A stretch of 64,000 nt of DNA, taken from CAZEIW01 sp964512305 (GTDB lineage Bacteria; Pseudomonadota; Gammaproteobacteria; Burkholderiales; Burkholderiaceae_F). The position numbers and the translations under genes are program-made. This document shows, piece after piece, positions 15,982 to 23,954 of this stretch (positions are counted from its first letter, which is position 1; each line of letters starts with the position of its first letter). The notes under the pieces were generated by a model that worked only from the letters and a program-made list of their open reading frames with translations, was not told where the DNA came from and searched no databases. The stretch is taken from assembly GCA_964512305.1 (NCBI GenBank), contig CAZEIW010000167.1:1-64000 (forward strand). The letters run 5' to 3'.

Positions 15982-16062
15982 TCACGCCGCCACCGGCCAC
16001 TTCCCCGGCATGTGCTCGAGCTCGCCGATCGGCACCGGCCTGGTGAAAAGACAGCCCCCCGA
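15982..16062 (-). pseudogene. In-frame remnant of an EAL-domain C-terminus
   Basis: Directly after the stop codon of the response regulator (16063-16065), the same minus-strand frame reads on as SG, GCLFTRPVPIGELEHMPG and KWPVAA, then a stop at 15982. This closely resembles the last residues of c-di-GMP phosphodiesterase EAL domains (QGYLFSRPxPxxEFE). The frame match implies that the upstream gene once continued through GGDEF and EAL domains, now deleted. Confidence 0.6.
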
Positions 16063-17208
16063 TCAGCGGTTCCGTCCCTGCCTCAGCGCCGACTTCAGCT
16101 CGCTGATGTCGGAGAAAGCCGTGACGAAGTGCGTGACTTCGCCGGCGGCATCGCGCACCGGGCTCGCGCTCTCCCAGACGGCGAACGAATCGCCGCCCTT
16201 GCGCCGGTACCGGGCCTCCCCGCGCGCCGGGCCGTCCGCCGGATCGGCCGGGAGCCGGTAAAACCGCTCGTCGCGCCGGTCGGCATACAGGAAGTCGCTC
16301 GGATCGCGGCCTCGCGCGTCCTCGCCACTGAACCCGGTCAGCGCCGTGAAGGCCGGGTTGACCGCCACGATGCGGCGCGCGCGATCCTCGATGAAGACAC
16401 CCTCGGAGATCGCGTCGAACACGGCGCCGGCCTGGCGCAGTCTTTCCTCGGCTTCGCGCCGCGCCGTGATGTCCCCGATGACGCCGACCATCCTGGCCGG
16501 CCTGCCGAGACCCGGCGCATAGGCCCGCGCGTGCACCTCCAGCCATCGGAGCGATCCGCCGCCGGTCCTGGCGCGGAAGACGGCGCTGACCGGCGCCGCG
16601 CTCGCGCGGCTGCGCTCGATCTGCCCGACGGCGGCGGGCAGATCGTCGGGATGGACGCGCGCGGCGACGTTCGTGGCGGGTTCGCTCAGGACGTCCGTGC
16701 CGGTCCCGAAGATGGACTCGATCCGCCCCGAGGCCACCACCATGCCGGACGATTCGTCCCACTCCCAGACGCCGAGCGCCGCGGCATCGAGCGCGAGGCG
16801 CAGGCGCTGCTCGCTGCGCTCGACGCTCGCCTGCGCCCGGTGCCGCACGGCCGCCATCTGGATCGTGGCGTGCAGCTCCCGCTTCTCGATCGGCTTGACA
16901 AGGTACCCATACGGGAGCGCGGACTGCGCGCGCTGGAGCGTCGCGTCCTCGCTGTAGGCGGTCAGGAAGATGATGGGCACCCGCAGGCTGTCGTGGATGC
17001 GCCTCGCGGCCTCGATCCCGTCCATCTCGCCTTCGAGGTGTATGTCCATCAGGACGATGTCGGGCGGGGCCGCCAGGGCCCTCTCGATCGCCTGAGCGCC
17101 GGTCGCGACCACGGCGGGGACCTCGTAGCCCAGCGACTGAAGCTGCCGCTTCATGTCGAGGGCGATGATCCGCTCGTCCTCGACCAGCATCACCTGGGTC
17201 GCGTTCAT
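16063..17208 (-). CDS. Response regulator with two PAS domains, probably truncated
   Basis: A 381-residue protein. Residues about 5-120 are a receiver domain: acidic pocket EDE, phospho-acceptor Asp in DIVLMDIHLEG (about residue 55), Thr in FLTAYS and Lys in LVKPIEKRE. Two PAS/PAC modules follow (about 135-255 and 260-375), ending FVTAFSDISELKSALRQ, the usual lead into a GGDEF domain. No output domain follows; the chain stops after RQGRNR. An EAL-like tail lies in the same frame just beyond the stop, so the original protein was probably REC-PAS-PAS-GGDEF-EAL. The start is ATG 17208, 13 bases after the histidine kinase gene, its likely partner. Confidence 0.8.
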   Translation of the reverse strand: MNATQVMLVEDERIIALDMKRQLQSLGYEVPAVVATGAQAIERALAAPPDIVLMDIHLEGEMDGIEAARRIHDSLRVPIIFLTAYSEDATLQRAQSALPYGYLVKPIEKRELHATIQMAAVRHRAQASVERSEQRLRLALDAAALGVWEWDESSGMVVASGRIESIFGTGTDVLSEPATNVAARVHPDDLPAAVGQIERSRASAAPVSAVFRARTGGGSLRWLEVHARAYAPGLGRPARMVGVIGDITARREAEERLRQAGAVFDAISEGVFIEDRARRIVAVNPAFTALTGFSGEDARGRDPSDFLYADRRDERFYRLPADPADGPARGEARYRRKGGDSFAVWESASPVRDAAGEVTHFVTAFSDISELKSALRQGRNR

Positions 17209-17221
17209 CGGGCTGTCGGGC

Positions 17222-18685
17222 TCACGGCTCCCGCGCCTCCCGGTGCAGGTGAAGGCGCAGCTCGAAGCGGGTGCCCGGCGACTTCCTGACGATCGTGAAG
17301 CCTCCGCCGATCTGATCGGCCAGCAGCGGCACCAGTTGCAGCCCGAGCGACTTCGGCTGCGGGGCATTCCAATCCTCCGGCAGCCCGACGCCCTCGTCCT
17401 CCACGACCAGCAGCGCCCTGGAGTCGTCGATCGGGGTCAGCTCGACCCTCACCGCGCCGCTTCGCCCGTCCGGATAGGCGTGCTTGAACGCGTTGGTCAC
17501 CAGTTCGTTGATCCACAGGCCGCACGGGGTCGCGCGCTGCAGATCGAGGTAGAAACGTCCCGTCTCGGCGGCGACCTGCAGCGACACGTTGCGCACCGGC
17601 GAGCCGAAGGTCGCGACCAGCAGCTGGCCGAAGCGGGCGAGGTACTCGCCGAAGTCGACGCGCGAGAAGTCGTGACGCTCGTACAGCAGCTGGTGGATCA
17701 GGGCCATCGAGCGCACGCGCGCCTGGCTGTCGGCGAGAACGGACCTGGCGCGCTGGTCCGGAATGTAGCTCGCCTGCATGTTGAGCAGGCTGATGATCAC
17801 CTGCAGGTTGTTCTTGACGCGATGGTGGATCTCGTTCAGAAGAACCGTCTTCTCCTTGAGGGCCGCCTCGATCTGCCGTTGCGCGGTCTGGCGCTCGGTG
17901 ATATCGACGATCGAGGCGAGCACCATCTGCCCCTCGTCGCTGTCGATCGGATTGAGGCCGATCTCCACGGGGAACTCGCTGCCGTCCTTGCGCCTCCCGT
18001 ACAGGTCCCGGCCGGCGCCCATCGGGCGCGCGACCGGATGCGCGCCGAAGTCGGACCTCAGTCCCGGATGCGCCGCGCGGAAGCGCCCGGGGACCAGGAG
18101 CTCCACCGGCCGGCCGACCAGCTCGTCCTTCCTGTAGCCGAAGGTCTTCTCGGCCAGCGCGTTGAACAGCACGACGCAGCCGTCGGAATCGACCATCACC
18201 ATCGCGTTCGGCGCCAGCTCGACCACGCGCCGGAAGCGCTCCTCGAGGCGCTTGCGCGCGGAAAGGTCGACGATCGCCGACAGCACCATCGTGCCTTCGT
18301 CGGTTTCGATCGGGTTGAGCCCGATCTCGATCGGGAACTCGCTGCCGTCCTTGCGCATGCCGTAAAGGTCGCGGCCGACGCCCATCGACCGGGGGCGCGG
18401 GTCGGCGAAGAACGCCGCCCGCATGCCCGGATGACGCGCGCGGAAGCGGTCCGGAAGCAGCATCTCGATCGGCCGTCCGAGGAGCTCGGCGCGCGAGTAT
18501 CCGAACAGCCGTTCGGTCTGCGCGTTGACCATCTCGATCGTGCCGCGGCGGTCGATCATCACCATCGAGGTCGGTGCCGACTCCACGACCTGGCGGAAGC
18601 GCTCCTCGATGCTCGGCCCGCCCGAGAGGCGTGCATCGGGGCCGGCCTGCGCGGCAGGCTTTCCGGTACCCACGTAAGACCCCAT
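17222..18685 (-). CDS. PAS-PAS sensor histidine kinase of the HisKA_2 type
   Basis: A 487-residue soluble sensor kinase. Two PAS domains (about residues 28-150 and 155-275) are near copies of each other (FRQVVESAPTSMVMID against FRRVVELAPNAMVMVD; both carry GRDLYG.RKDGSEFP.EIGLNPI), pointing to an internal duplication. The phospho-acceptor His is in EIHHRVKNNLQVIISLL, the HisKA_2/HWE-like signature. The C-terminal ATPase has NELVTNAFKHAYPDG and VVEDEGVGLPE. No transmembrane segment is seen. The start is ATG 18685; longer readings add only GC-rich filler. It precedes the response regulator by 13 bases. Confidence 0.87.
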   Translation of the reverse strand: MGSYVGTGKPAAQAGPDARLSGGPSIEERFRQVVESAPTSMVMIDRRGTIEMVNAQTERLFGYSRAELLGRPIEMLLPDRFRARHPGMRAAFFADPRPRSMGVGRDLYGMRKDGSEFPIEIGLNPIETDEGTMVLSAIVDLSARKRLEERFRRVVELAPNAMVMVDSDGCVVLFNALAEKTFGYRKDELVGRPVELLVPGRFRAAHPGLRSDFGAHPVARPMGAGRDLYGRRKDGSEFPVEIGLNPIDSDEGQMVLASIVDITERQTAQRQIEAALKEKTVLLNEIHHRVKNNLQVIISLLNMQASYIPDQRARSVLADSQARVRSMALIHQLLYERHDFSRVDFGEYLARFGQLLVATFGSPVRNVSLQVAAETGRFYLDLQRATPCGLWINELVTNAFKHAYPDGRSGAVRVELTPIDDSRALLVVEDEGVGLPEDWNAPQPKSLGLQLVPLLADQIGGGFTIVRKSPGTRFELRLHLHREAREP

Positions 18686-18804
18686 CACATCGCCGCTCCG
18701 AATCGAGCCGCGCTTCGCCGCCGGCGGGTCTCCCCGGGGGCCCGCGCGCCGCTGCGGCGCCGAGCGCGGATCCGGACGCGATATTAACTCGTTGCACAGG
18801 TAAT

Positions 18805-18843
18805 GATCCCGGACCGGGCTTCTCGTACGTACGATCCGGGATC
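18805..18843. other. Long hairpin upstream of the sensor kinase
   Basis: GATCCCGGA (18805-18813) pairs perfectly with TCCGGGATC (18835-18843). The 21-base loop holds a smaller palindrome, CGTACGTACG (18824-18833). It lies 120 bases before the kinase start. No T-run follows on either strand, so a regulatory structure or operator is as likely as a terminator. Confidence 0.35.
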
Positions 18844-18969
18844 CGGCGGCGCCGCACCCGCTCCGCCGCGTGCCCGGGCGACCTCCTCCGGTGTCCGCAG
18901 GGCGGGGCGTTTCGGAGCCCGCGACTATTCGCCCCGCGCGATTGACTCGCGCGGATTGCGCCGGATAAC

Positions 18970-19110
18970 ATGGAAACCATGCCGTCCGTACGCACTCTGC
19001 CCGATCGGCCCGAGCCGGCGCGCAATGCCGCGATCCGCTCGCTCTGCGCTTGCACACCGATGCCGCGCGTCCAATCGCGCGCGTGGCCGTGTCGCCGGCG
19101 GGCCGCCTGA
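18970..19110 (+). CDS. Possible 46-residue leader ORF before a terminator
   Basis: ATG 18970 (second in-frame ATG at 18979) opens a 46-codon frame, METMPSVRTL and onward, with SLCACTPM in the middle, ending at TGA 19108-19110. A strong intrinsic terminator follows 24 bases later, then the GNAT gene. The arrangement resembles a leader peptide with attenuator or a short RNA gene, but no codon run suggests a regulated amino acid. No clear ribosome binding site is seen. High GC makes chance frames common, so confidence is low. Confidence 0.2.
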   Translation: METMPSVRTLPDRPEPARNAAIRSLCACTPMPRVQSRAWPCRRRAA

Positions 19111-19133
19111 CACCCTGCAAGACCATCGAACCC

Positions 19134-19160
19134 AAAGGCCCGCAGAGTGCGGGCCTTTTT
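19134..19160 (+). terminator. Intrinsic terminator upstream of the GNAT gene
   Basis: GGCCCGCA (19137-19144), loop GAG and TGCGGGCC (19148-19155) form a perfect 8-bp stem, extendable through AAA/TTT, followed by TTTTT. It ends 35 bases before the GNAT start. It must end a short upstream transcript or act as an attenuator, because no plus-strand gene of normal size precedes it. Confidence 0.75.
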
Positions 19161-19194
19161 GCATGCCCGCGCGTCACCGCGATGGAGGAGGAGG

Positions 19195-19731
19195 ATGAAT
19201 CCGATCCTAGTACGCCGCGCCCAGCCCGACGATGCCCCCGCATTCGCCCGCATCATGGCGGACGAGGAGGTCTTCGCGCAGTTGATGCAGCTTCCGTATC
19301 CCGATGCGGCCGCCTGGCGCAAGCGGCTCGAAGCGGCGCCCGAGCCGGGCCGCGGCGACATCCAGCTCGTCGCCGAGCTCGACGGCCGGGTCGTGGGCAG
19401 CGCCGGGCTCTATTCGGCGGCCCCGAACCTGCGGCGGCGGCACGCGATGGTGCTCGGCGTCAGCGTCGGCAGGGAAGCTCAGCGGCAGGGTGTCGGGTCG
19501 GCTCTGATCGGCGCGCTTCTCGACTACGCCGATCGCTGGGCCGGAATCATCCGCATCGAGCTCACCGTCTGGGCCGACAACGAGCGGGCAATCGCGCTGT
19601 ATCGCAAGTTCGGGTTCGAGGTCGAGGGGCGGCTGCGCGCCTATGGGCTGCGCGACGGGCGCTACGACGACGCGCTCGCGATGGCGAGGTTGCATCCGCA
19701 GCCGCCCGCGGCGCTGCCCGGCGGCGATTGA
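19195..19731 (+). CDS. GNAT-family N-acetyltransferase (YhhY-like)
   Basis: A 178-residue GNAT protein. The opening ILVRRAQPDDAPAFARIM and the VFAQLMQLPYPDAAAWRKRL segment match the amino-acid acetyltransferase YhhY group. The acetyl-CoA loop is VSVGREAQRQGVGSALI (Q/RxxGxG/A), and ELTVWADNERAIALYRKFGFEVEG is the usual C-terminal part. It probably acetylates an amino acid or small amine using acetyl-CoA. ATG 19195 has GAGGAGGAGG upstream. It follows a terminator, so it may have its own promoter in the leader or be attenuated. Confidence 0.85.
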   Translation: MNPILVRRAQPDDAPAFARIMADEEVFAQLMQLPYPDAAAWRKRLEAAPEPGRGDIQLVAELDGRVVGSAGLYSAAPNLRRRHAMVLGVSVGREAQRQGVGSALIGALLDYADRWAGIIRIELTVWADNERAIALYRKFGFEVEGRLRAYGLRDGRYDDALAMARLHPQPPAALPGGD

Positions 19732-19776
19732 ATGCGGTCGCTCCGGCGATCGGGGACTGCGCGCGTCAGCGCGCCA

Positions 19777-21114
19777 TCAAGGCGGGCGGAAGTCGAGCTC
19801 GACCGTCATCTCGGCGGAGCGGCCGGGTGGGTCGAAGACCCACTTCAGCAGCGCCAGCCGGACGCTTTCGTCGTACACCTGCGCCGGCTTTGCGCTGACG
19901 AGGTCCACGCGCTCTACCCTGCCCTCGGGGGTGACGTGCAGGCGCGCCACGACGGTCCCGCCGTCCACGCCCGCGCGCCGCGCGCGCGCCGGCAGGGGCG
20001 GCACGACCCGGTCGCGGACGTGCAGGCCGGACGTCGCGGCGTCGCTCCGGAGGGGATCGATCATCGCCACTTTCGCGTCGGGCTTCGCCGCCGTGGTTTC
20101 GGCGGGCGGGGCGCGCTCGGCCGGGCCGCCGGCCGAAGGAGCGATGCCCGCGGCCGGCGCTGCGGCATCGGCCCCGCCCGGCGCCCCGGGCGGCTTGGAG
20201 GAGGCCGCAGGAACCGGGCCGCCGGCCGCGGCGATGTTCACGTCCGCCGCCGCGGCCACCATGACCGGCCGGGGCGTGCGCCCGCCGTCGCTACCGGCAG
20301 GTGCCGGCGGGCTGGCGCGAATGGCCGCTGACGCCTCGGGGGCCGGGACAGGTGGCGCGCCGGCAGTGGGGGTGACCGGGGCGGCGGTGGCCGCCGCACC
20401 CGCGGAAGCGGCGCGGTCGGGCACTGCTGCGGCAGGCTGCGCCGCGGCGAGGGATTGGGGCGAGGTGCGGCCGATCTCGCGCGGCAGGATGACGGCCGGC
20501 AGCTGAGAGGACGGCGGGGGCGCCGCCGCATTCGAACCGCCGGTGCGAATCTGCTCTCGCTGCTGCGCCCGTTCGACGCGCGGTGGCGGGAGCTGCGGCT
20601 CCTCGTCCTGCGCCGCGCGACGCACGGGCGCGGGCGACATCACCGTCGAGATGCTGCCATCGTCGGGCCGCGAAGTCGCGCTCGCGAAATCCAGGCTCAG
20701 GAGATCGGTCTTCGGCCGCTCGCCGCGGTCGTCATGCCGCTGAAGCAGCACCCAGGCGCCCGCCCCCAAGGCCACAAGGACGACCAGACCGGCCGCGAGC
20801 CCCGATCTGCGCTTGATCGCGGCGGGGAGGGTCTCGAGCGATGGGTCGGGCTCCTCGGCCGCATCCGATTCGTCCGCGGGCCGCGGCGGCGGCAGCGGCC
20901 CGGCCTCGACGAGGTGCACATAGCCGTGCGACTCGAGCAGCGGCAGCAGACGGTCGACAGTTTGCGCACCGAAGACCGCCGCCAGTTCGGCGACGGTCCG
21001 GCGGCCGTCGATCAGGATCAGCAGATGCCGCTCGTGCCCGGACAGCGCTCCGTGGGCGACCTTCAACTCGGCCGCCCCGACCTCGGTCTTGGAGTAAACC
21101 GATGAGGGAAGCAT
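19777..21114 (-). CDS. TonB-like energy transducer with cytoplasmic winged-helix-like N-terminus
   Basis: A 445-residue single-pass membrane protein. Residues 1-100 contain ALSGHERHLLILIDGRRTVAELAAVFG, a motif seen at the start of several bacterial signalling proteins. One transmembrane helix (SGLAAGLVVLVALGAGAWVLL) lies near residue 120. A long Pro/Ala-rich periplasmic linker leads to a TonB C-terminal domain of about 85 residues (GTVVARLHVTPEGRVERV, LLKWVFDPP). No exbB/exbD or receptor gene is near. Typical TonB has only a short cytoplasmic tail, so the folded N-terminus suggests a signalling role or link. ATG 21114 is used; an upstream frame start adds Arg-rich sequence. Confidence 0.8.
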   Translation of the reverse strand: MLPSSVYSKTEVGAAELKVAHGALSGHERHLLILIDGRRTVAELAAVFGAQTVDRLLPLLESHGYVHLVEAGPLPPPRPADESDAAEEPDPSLETLPAAIKRRSGLAAGLVVLVALGAGAWVLLQRHDDRGERPKTDLLSLDFASATSRPDDGSISTVMSPAPVRRAAQDEEPQLPPPRVERAQQREQIRTGGSNAAAPPPSSQLPAVILPREIGRTSPQSLAAAQPAAAVPDRAASAGAAATAAPVTPTAGAPPVPAPEASAAIRASPPAPAGSDGGRTPRPVMVAAAADVNIAAAGGPVPAASSKPPGAPGGADAAAPAAGIAPSAGGPAERAPPAETTAAKPDAKVAMIDPLRSDAATSGLHVRDRVVPPLPARARRAGVDGGTVVARLHVTPEGRVERVDLVSAKPAQVYDESVRLALLKWVFDPPGRSAEMTVELDFRPP

Positions 21115-21248
21115 TGCCCTCTCCGCGACGCGGCTGCGCCCGGCTGCCGGCGCGCCGAATGGACGCCGGGCGGACGCACCTTCGAGCCGCATCCGGAGCG
21201 GCCCGAAGGAAGCATATCGATTCTACGCGGTCAGGTCGGCGCGGATGC

Positions 21249-21270
21249 GGTGCGGGGACGCCCCCGCACC
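21249..21270. terminator. Strong GC hairpin between acyl-CoA ligase and TonB-like gene
   Basis: GGTGCGGGG, loop ACGC, CCCCGCACC is a perfect 9-bp stem in the 211-base gap after the ligase stop. There is no T-run, so it is at best a weak or Rho-assisted terminator, or an mRNA 3' stabiliser. The rest of the gap shows nothing clear. Confidence 0.35.
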
Positions 21271-21325
21271 CTCCGAGGCGGCTTTACGGGAGAAATCGCG
21301 CCGCAGCATTTGGACGCTGCCCCCC

Positions 21326-22981
21326 TCAGGCGGTCCGCCGCTCCCCGGGCGCCTGGGTTGGCCACCGATACTCGCGAAACTGGTCGCGCAGCTTCGATTT
21401 GAGCATCTTTCCCGTCGGGCCGATCGGGATCGCCTCGACGAACGCGACATCGTCGGGGACCTGCCAGTCGGCGACCTTGCCCGCGAAGTGGGCGAGGATC
21501 TCGTCGCGGGTCAGCGTGGCGTCGGGCTTGCGCACGACGACCAGCAGCGGACGCTCGTCCCAGCGCGGGTGCCGGATCGCGATGCAGGCGGCCATCGCAA
21601 CCTGCGGATGCGCCATCGCGATGTTCTCGAGCTGGATCGAGCTGATCCACTCGCCGCCCGACTTGATCAGGTCCTTGCTGCGATCGGTGATCCGCAGGTA
21701 GCCGTCGGCGTCGATCGACGCCACGTCGCCGGTCGGGAACCAGCCGTCGCGCAGCACCCCGCCGCGTTCGTTCTTGAAGTAGTCGCGCGCGACCCAGGGC
21801 CCGCGCGCGTACAGCTCGCCGGTGCTCTGTCCGTCCCAAGGCAGCTCGCGGCCGTCGTCGCCCACCACCTTGAGGTCGACCCCGAAGAGCGCGCGCCCCT
21901 GCTTGCTCTTGAGCGCCAGGCGCGCGTCCTCGGTCGCATGCTCGTGGCTGGCCTTGAGCGCGCCGCAGGTGCCGACCGGGCTCATCTCCGTCATGCCCCA
22001 CCCGTGCACGACCTCCACCTTGTAGTCGACCTCGAAAGCGCGCAGCATCGACGGCGGGATCGCCGAGCCGCCGATCAGCGTCTTTCGCAGGGTCGAGAAC
22101 CTGAGGCCGTTGGCGCCCGTATAGGCGAGCAGCCCCTGCCAGACAGTGGGCACGCCCGACGCGTGCGTCACGCGCTCCTGCTCGAACAGGTCGTAGAGCG
22201 ACTTGCCGTCGAGCTTCGCGCCCGGGAACACGAGCTTGGCGCCGACCATCGGTGCCGAGTAGACGATCCCCCAGGCGTTGGCGTGGAACATCGGCACGAC
22301 CGGCAGCAGCACGTCGCGCCCCGAGAGGTCGGCCGAGTCCGGCAGTGCGGAGGCGTACGTGTGCAGCAGCGTGGAGCGGTGGCTGTAGACGACGCCCTTC
22401 GGGTCGCCCGTCGTGCCGGAGGTGTAGCAGATCGTCGCCGCGGCATTCTCGTCGAGCTGCGGCCATTCGTAGCGGTCCGGTTGCGGCTCGACGAGGTCCT
22501 CGTAGCAGAGAAGGTTCGCCACGGCGCTGCCGGCCGGCATCCGGCCGCGGTCGGTCATCAGCACCCAGTGGCGGACCGTGCGCGCCTTGGGCGCGACCGC
22601 CTCCACCAGCGGCAGGAACGTGGCGTCGAAGAACAGCGCGCCATCTTCGGCGTGGTTGACGATCCAGGCGATCTGGTCCGGGTGCAGGCGAGGATTGACG
22701 GTGTGCAGCACCGCGCCGCTTCCCGAGACCGCGTAGTACAGCTCCATGTGGCGATAGCCGTTCCATGCCAGCGTCGCGACGCGGTCGCCGTCCCGAAGCC
22801 CGAGGCCGCGGAGCGCGTTGGCCAGCTTGCGGGTTCGGCGGGCCAGCTCCTTGTAGGTCGTCCGGTGCAGGTCGCCTTCGATGCGCTGCGACACGACCTC
22901 GACGTCGCCATGGTGGCGCGCCGCATGCTCGATCAACATCGAGATCAACAGGGGCGTCTGCATCATCAGGCCTTGGAGCAT
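21326..22981 (-). CDS. Medium/long-chain acyl-CoA ligase (AMP-forming)
   Basis: A 551-residue cytosolic adenylate-forming enzyme. The ATP loop is ICYTSGTTGDPKGVVYSHRS; the aryl/acyl site includes HGWGMTEMSPVGT, the hinge region WFPTGDVASIDADGYLRITDRSKDLIKSGGEWIS, and the catalytic Lys is in IPIGPTGKMLKSKLR. The opening MQTPLLISMLIEHAARHHGD and overall length match the medium-chain and methylthiopropionyl-CoA ligase (DmdB-like) group. It converts a carboxylic acid, ATP and CoA to acyl-CoA. The ATG at 22981 is used; 22966 and 22963 are possible. It is divergent from a NarL-type regulator 166 bases away. Confidence 0.88.
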   Translation of the reverse strand: MLQGLMMQTPLLISMLIEHAARHHGDVEVVSQRIEGDLHRTTYKELARRTRKLANALRGLGLRDGDRVATLAWNGYRHMELYYAVSGSGAVLHTVNPRLHPDQIAWIVNHAEDGALFFDATFLPLVEAVAPKARTVRHWVLMTDRGRMPAGSAVANLLCYEDLVEPQPDRYEWPQLDENAAATICYTSGTTGDPKGVVYSHRSTLLHTYASALPDSADLSGRDVLLPVVPMFHANAWGIVYSAPMVGAKLVFPGAKLDGKSLYDLFEQERVTHASGVPTVWQGLLAYTGANGLRFSTLRKTLIGGSAIPPSMLRAFEVDYKVEVVHGWGMTEMSPVGTCGALKASHEHATEDARLALKSKQGRALFGVDLKVVGDDGRELPWDGQSTGELYARGPWVARDYFKNERGGVLRDGWFPTGDVASIDADGYLRITDRSKDLIKSGGEWISSIQLENIAMAHPQVAMAACIAIRHPRWDERPLLVVVRKPDATLTRDEILAHFAGKVADWQVPDDVAFVEAIPIGPTGKMLKSKLRDQFREYRWPTQAPGERRTA

Positions 22982-23147
22982 GATCGCTGTCTCCTCGAAT
23001 CGTTATCCCGGACGCCGGCGGGGTCGCGGCCGTCGGCGGGCAGAGCAACGGTGCAGCGATTCTTTGCCTCGGGATGGCGTTTTGCAAGCATTGGTCGATA
23101 ATCCGTGCGGCGGCGCGGCCCCGCGGGGCGGCCGCGGAGGCAGGTCG

Positions 23148-23789
23148 ATGCCCATCAGGGTGTTGCTCGTCGAAGACCACCGCCTGGTGCGCGAAGCACT
23201 TCGAGATGCGCTGGTCAGGGAGGACGACATCGAGGTCGTGGGCGAGGCGGGCGACGCCCACACGGCGCTCGAGTCGGCGGGCAGGCTGGCGCCGGATGTG
23301 ATCGTGCTCGACATCGGCCTGCCCGATCTCAACGGCATCGAAACCGCGGCGCGCCTCACCGCGCAGCCGGGCGTGAAGCACAAGATCGTCGCGCTTTCGG
23401 CCTATGCCGACAAGCGCATCGTGACCGAGATGGTGCGGGTGGGCGCGGCCGCCTATGTGACGAAATCCGCCTGCGGCACGGATCTCGTGCGGGCGATCCG
23501 CACGGTCGCCACCGGGCAGAACTATTTCTGCCCGGAGGTGGCGGGCGTTCTGGCCTCGGCGGTGCGCGACGGGCCCGGATCGGGCGATGGGCCGCCACTC
23601 GGCCGCCGCGAGCGCGAGGTCCTGTGCCTGATCGCCGAAGGCGTGCGCTCGCCGGCGATCGCGGAACAGCTGCATATCTCGCTCGCCACGGTCGAGGTCC
23701 ACCGCCGCAACATCATCCGTAAGCTCGGCCTGCGCACGGTCGCGGACCTGACGCGATACGCGATCCGCGAAGGCCTGGTGCCGCTCTGA
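23148..23789 (+). CDS. NarL/FixJ-type response regulator
   Basis: A 213-residue two-domain regulator. The receiver has EDH (residues 9-11), phospho-acceptor Asp in DVIVLDIGLPDLNG (about residue 54), Ser in ALSAYAD and Lys in YVTKSACG. The C-terminal LuxR-type helix-turn-helix is LGRREREVLCLIAEGVRSPAIAEQLHISLATVEVHRRNI, split here as the scaffold and recognition helices. ATG 23148 was chosen because the receiver begins immediately after it and GGAGGCAGG precedes it. No cognate kinase is adjacent; the kinase at 17222 has its own partner. Its divergent neighbour, the acyl-CoA ligase, is a possible target. Confidence 0.9.
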   Translation: MPIRVLLVEDHRLVREALRDALVREDDIEVVGEAGDAHTALESAGRLAPDVIVLDIGLPDLNGIETAARLTAQPGVKHKIVALSAYADKRIVTEMVRVGAAAYVTKSACGTDLVRAIRTVATGQNYFCPEVAGVLASAVRDGPGSGDGPPLGRREREVLCLIAEGVRSPAIAEQLHISLATVEVHRRNIIRKLGLRTVADLTRYAIREGLVPL

Positions 23790-23954
23790 CGGCTTGGGTT
23801 GCTAAGCTAACGACGCGCATCGGGCCGCCCCGCCGCGCGCCCCCGGTCACGCGCGGTACCCGGTAACGAGTAGCCATCTTTAGGGGGGCTCGGGATTTAT
23901 TCGCCCCGATGCGCCCGCTAGAGTGGCTCTCCAACGATCCCGTGGATCGGACGT

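Noticed and set aside
15769..17289. 506-codon plus-strand frame across the response regulator
   Set aside because: Composition (Arg/Asp/Gly-rich, no motifs) shows it is the antisense of the REC-PAS-PAS gene.
18686..19194. tRNA or 6S-like RNA gene
   Set aside because: No cloverleaf, anticodon loop or CCA end was found; only a terminator and hairpin are supported.
21231..23702. 823-codon minus-strand frame over the acyl-CoA ligase and NarL regulator
   Set aside because: The true ligase is in another frame with full motifs; this frame has none.
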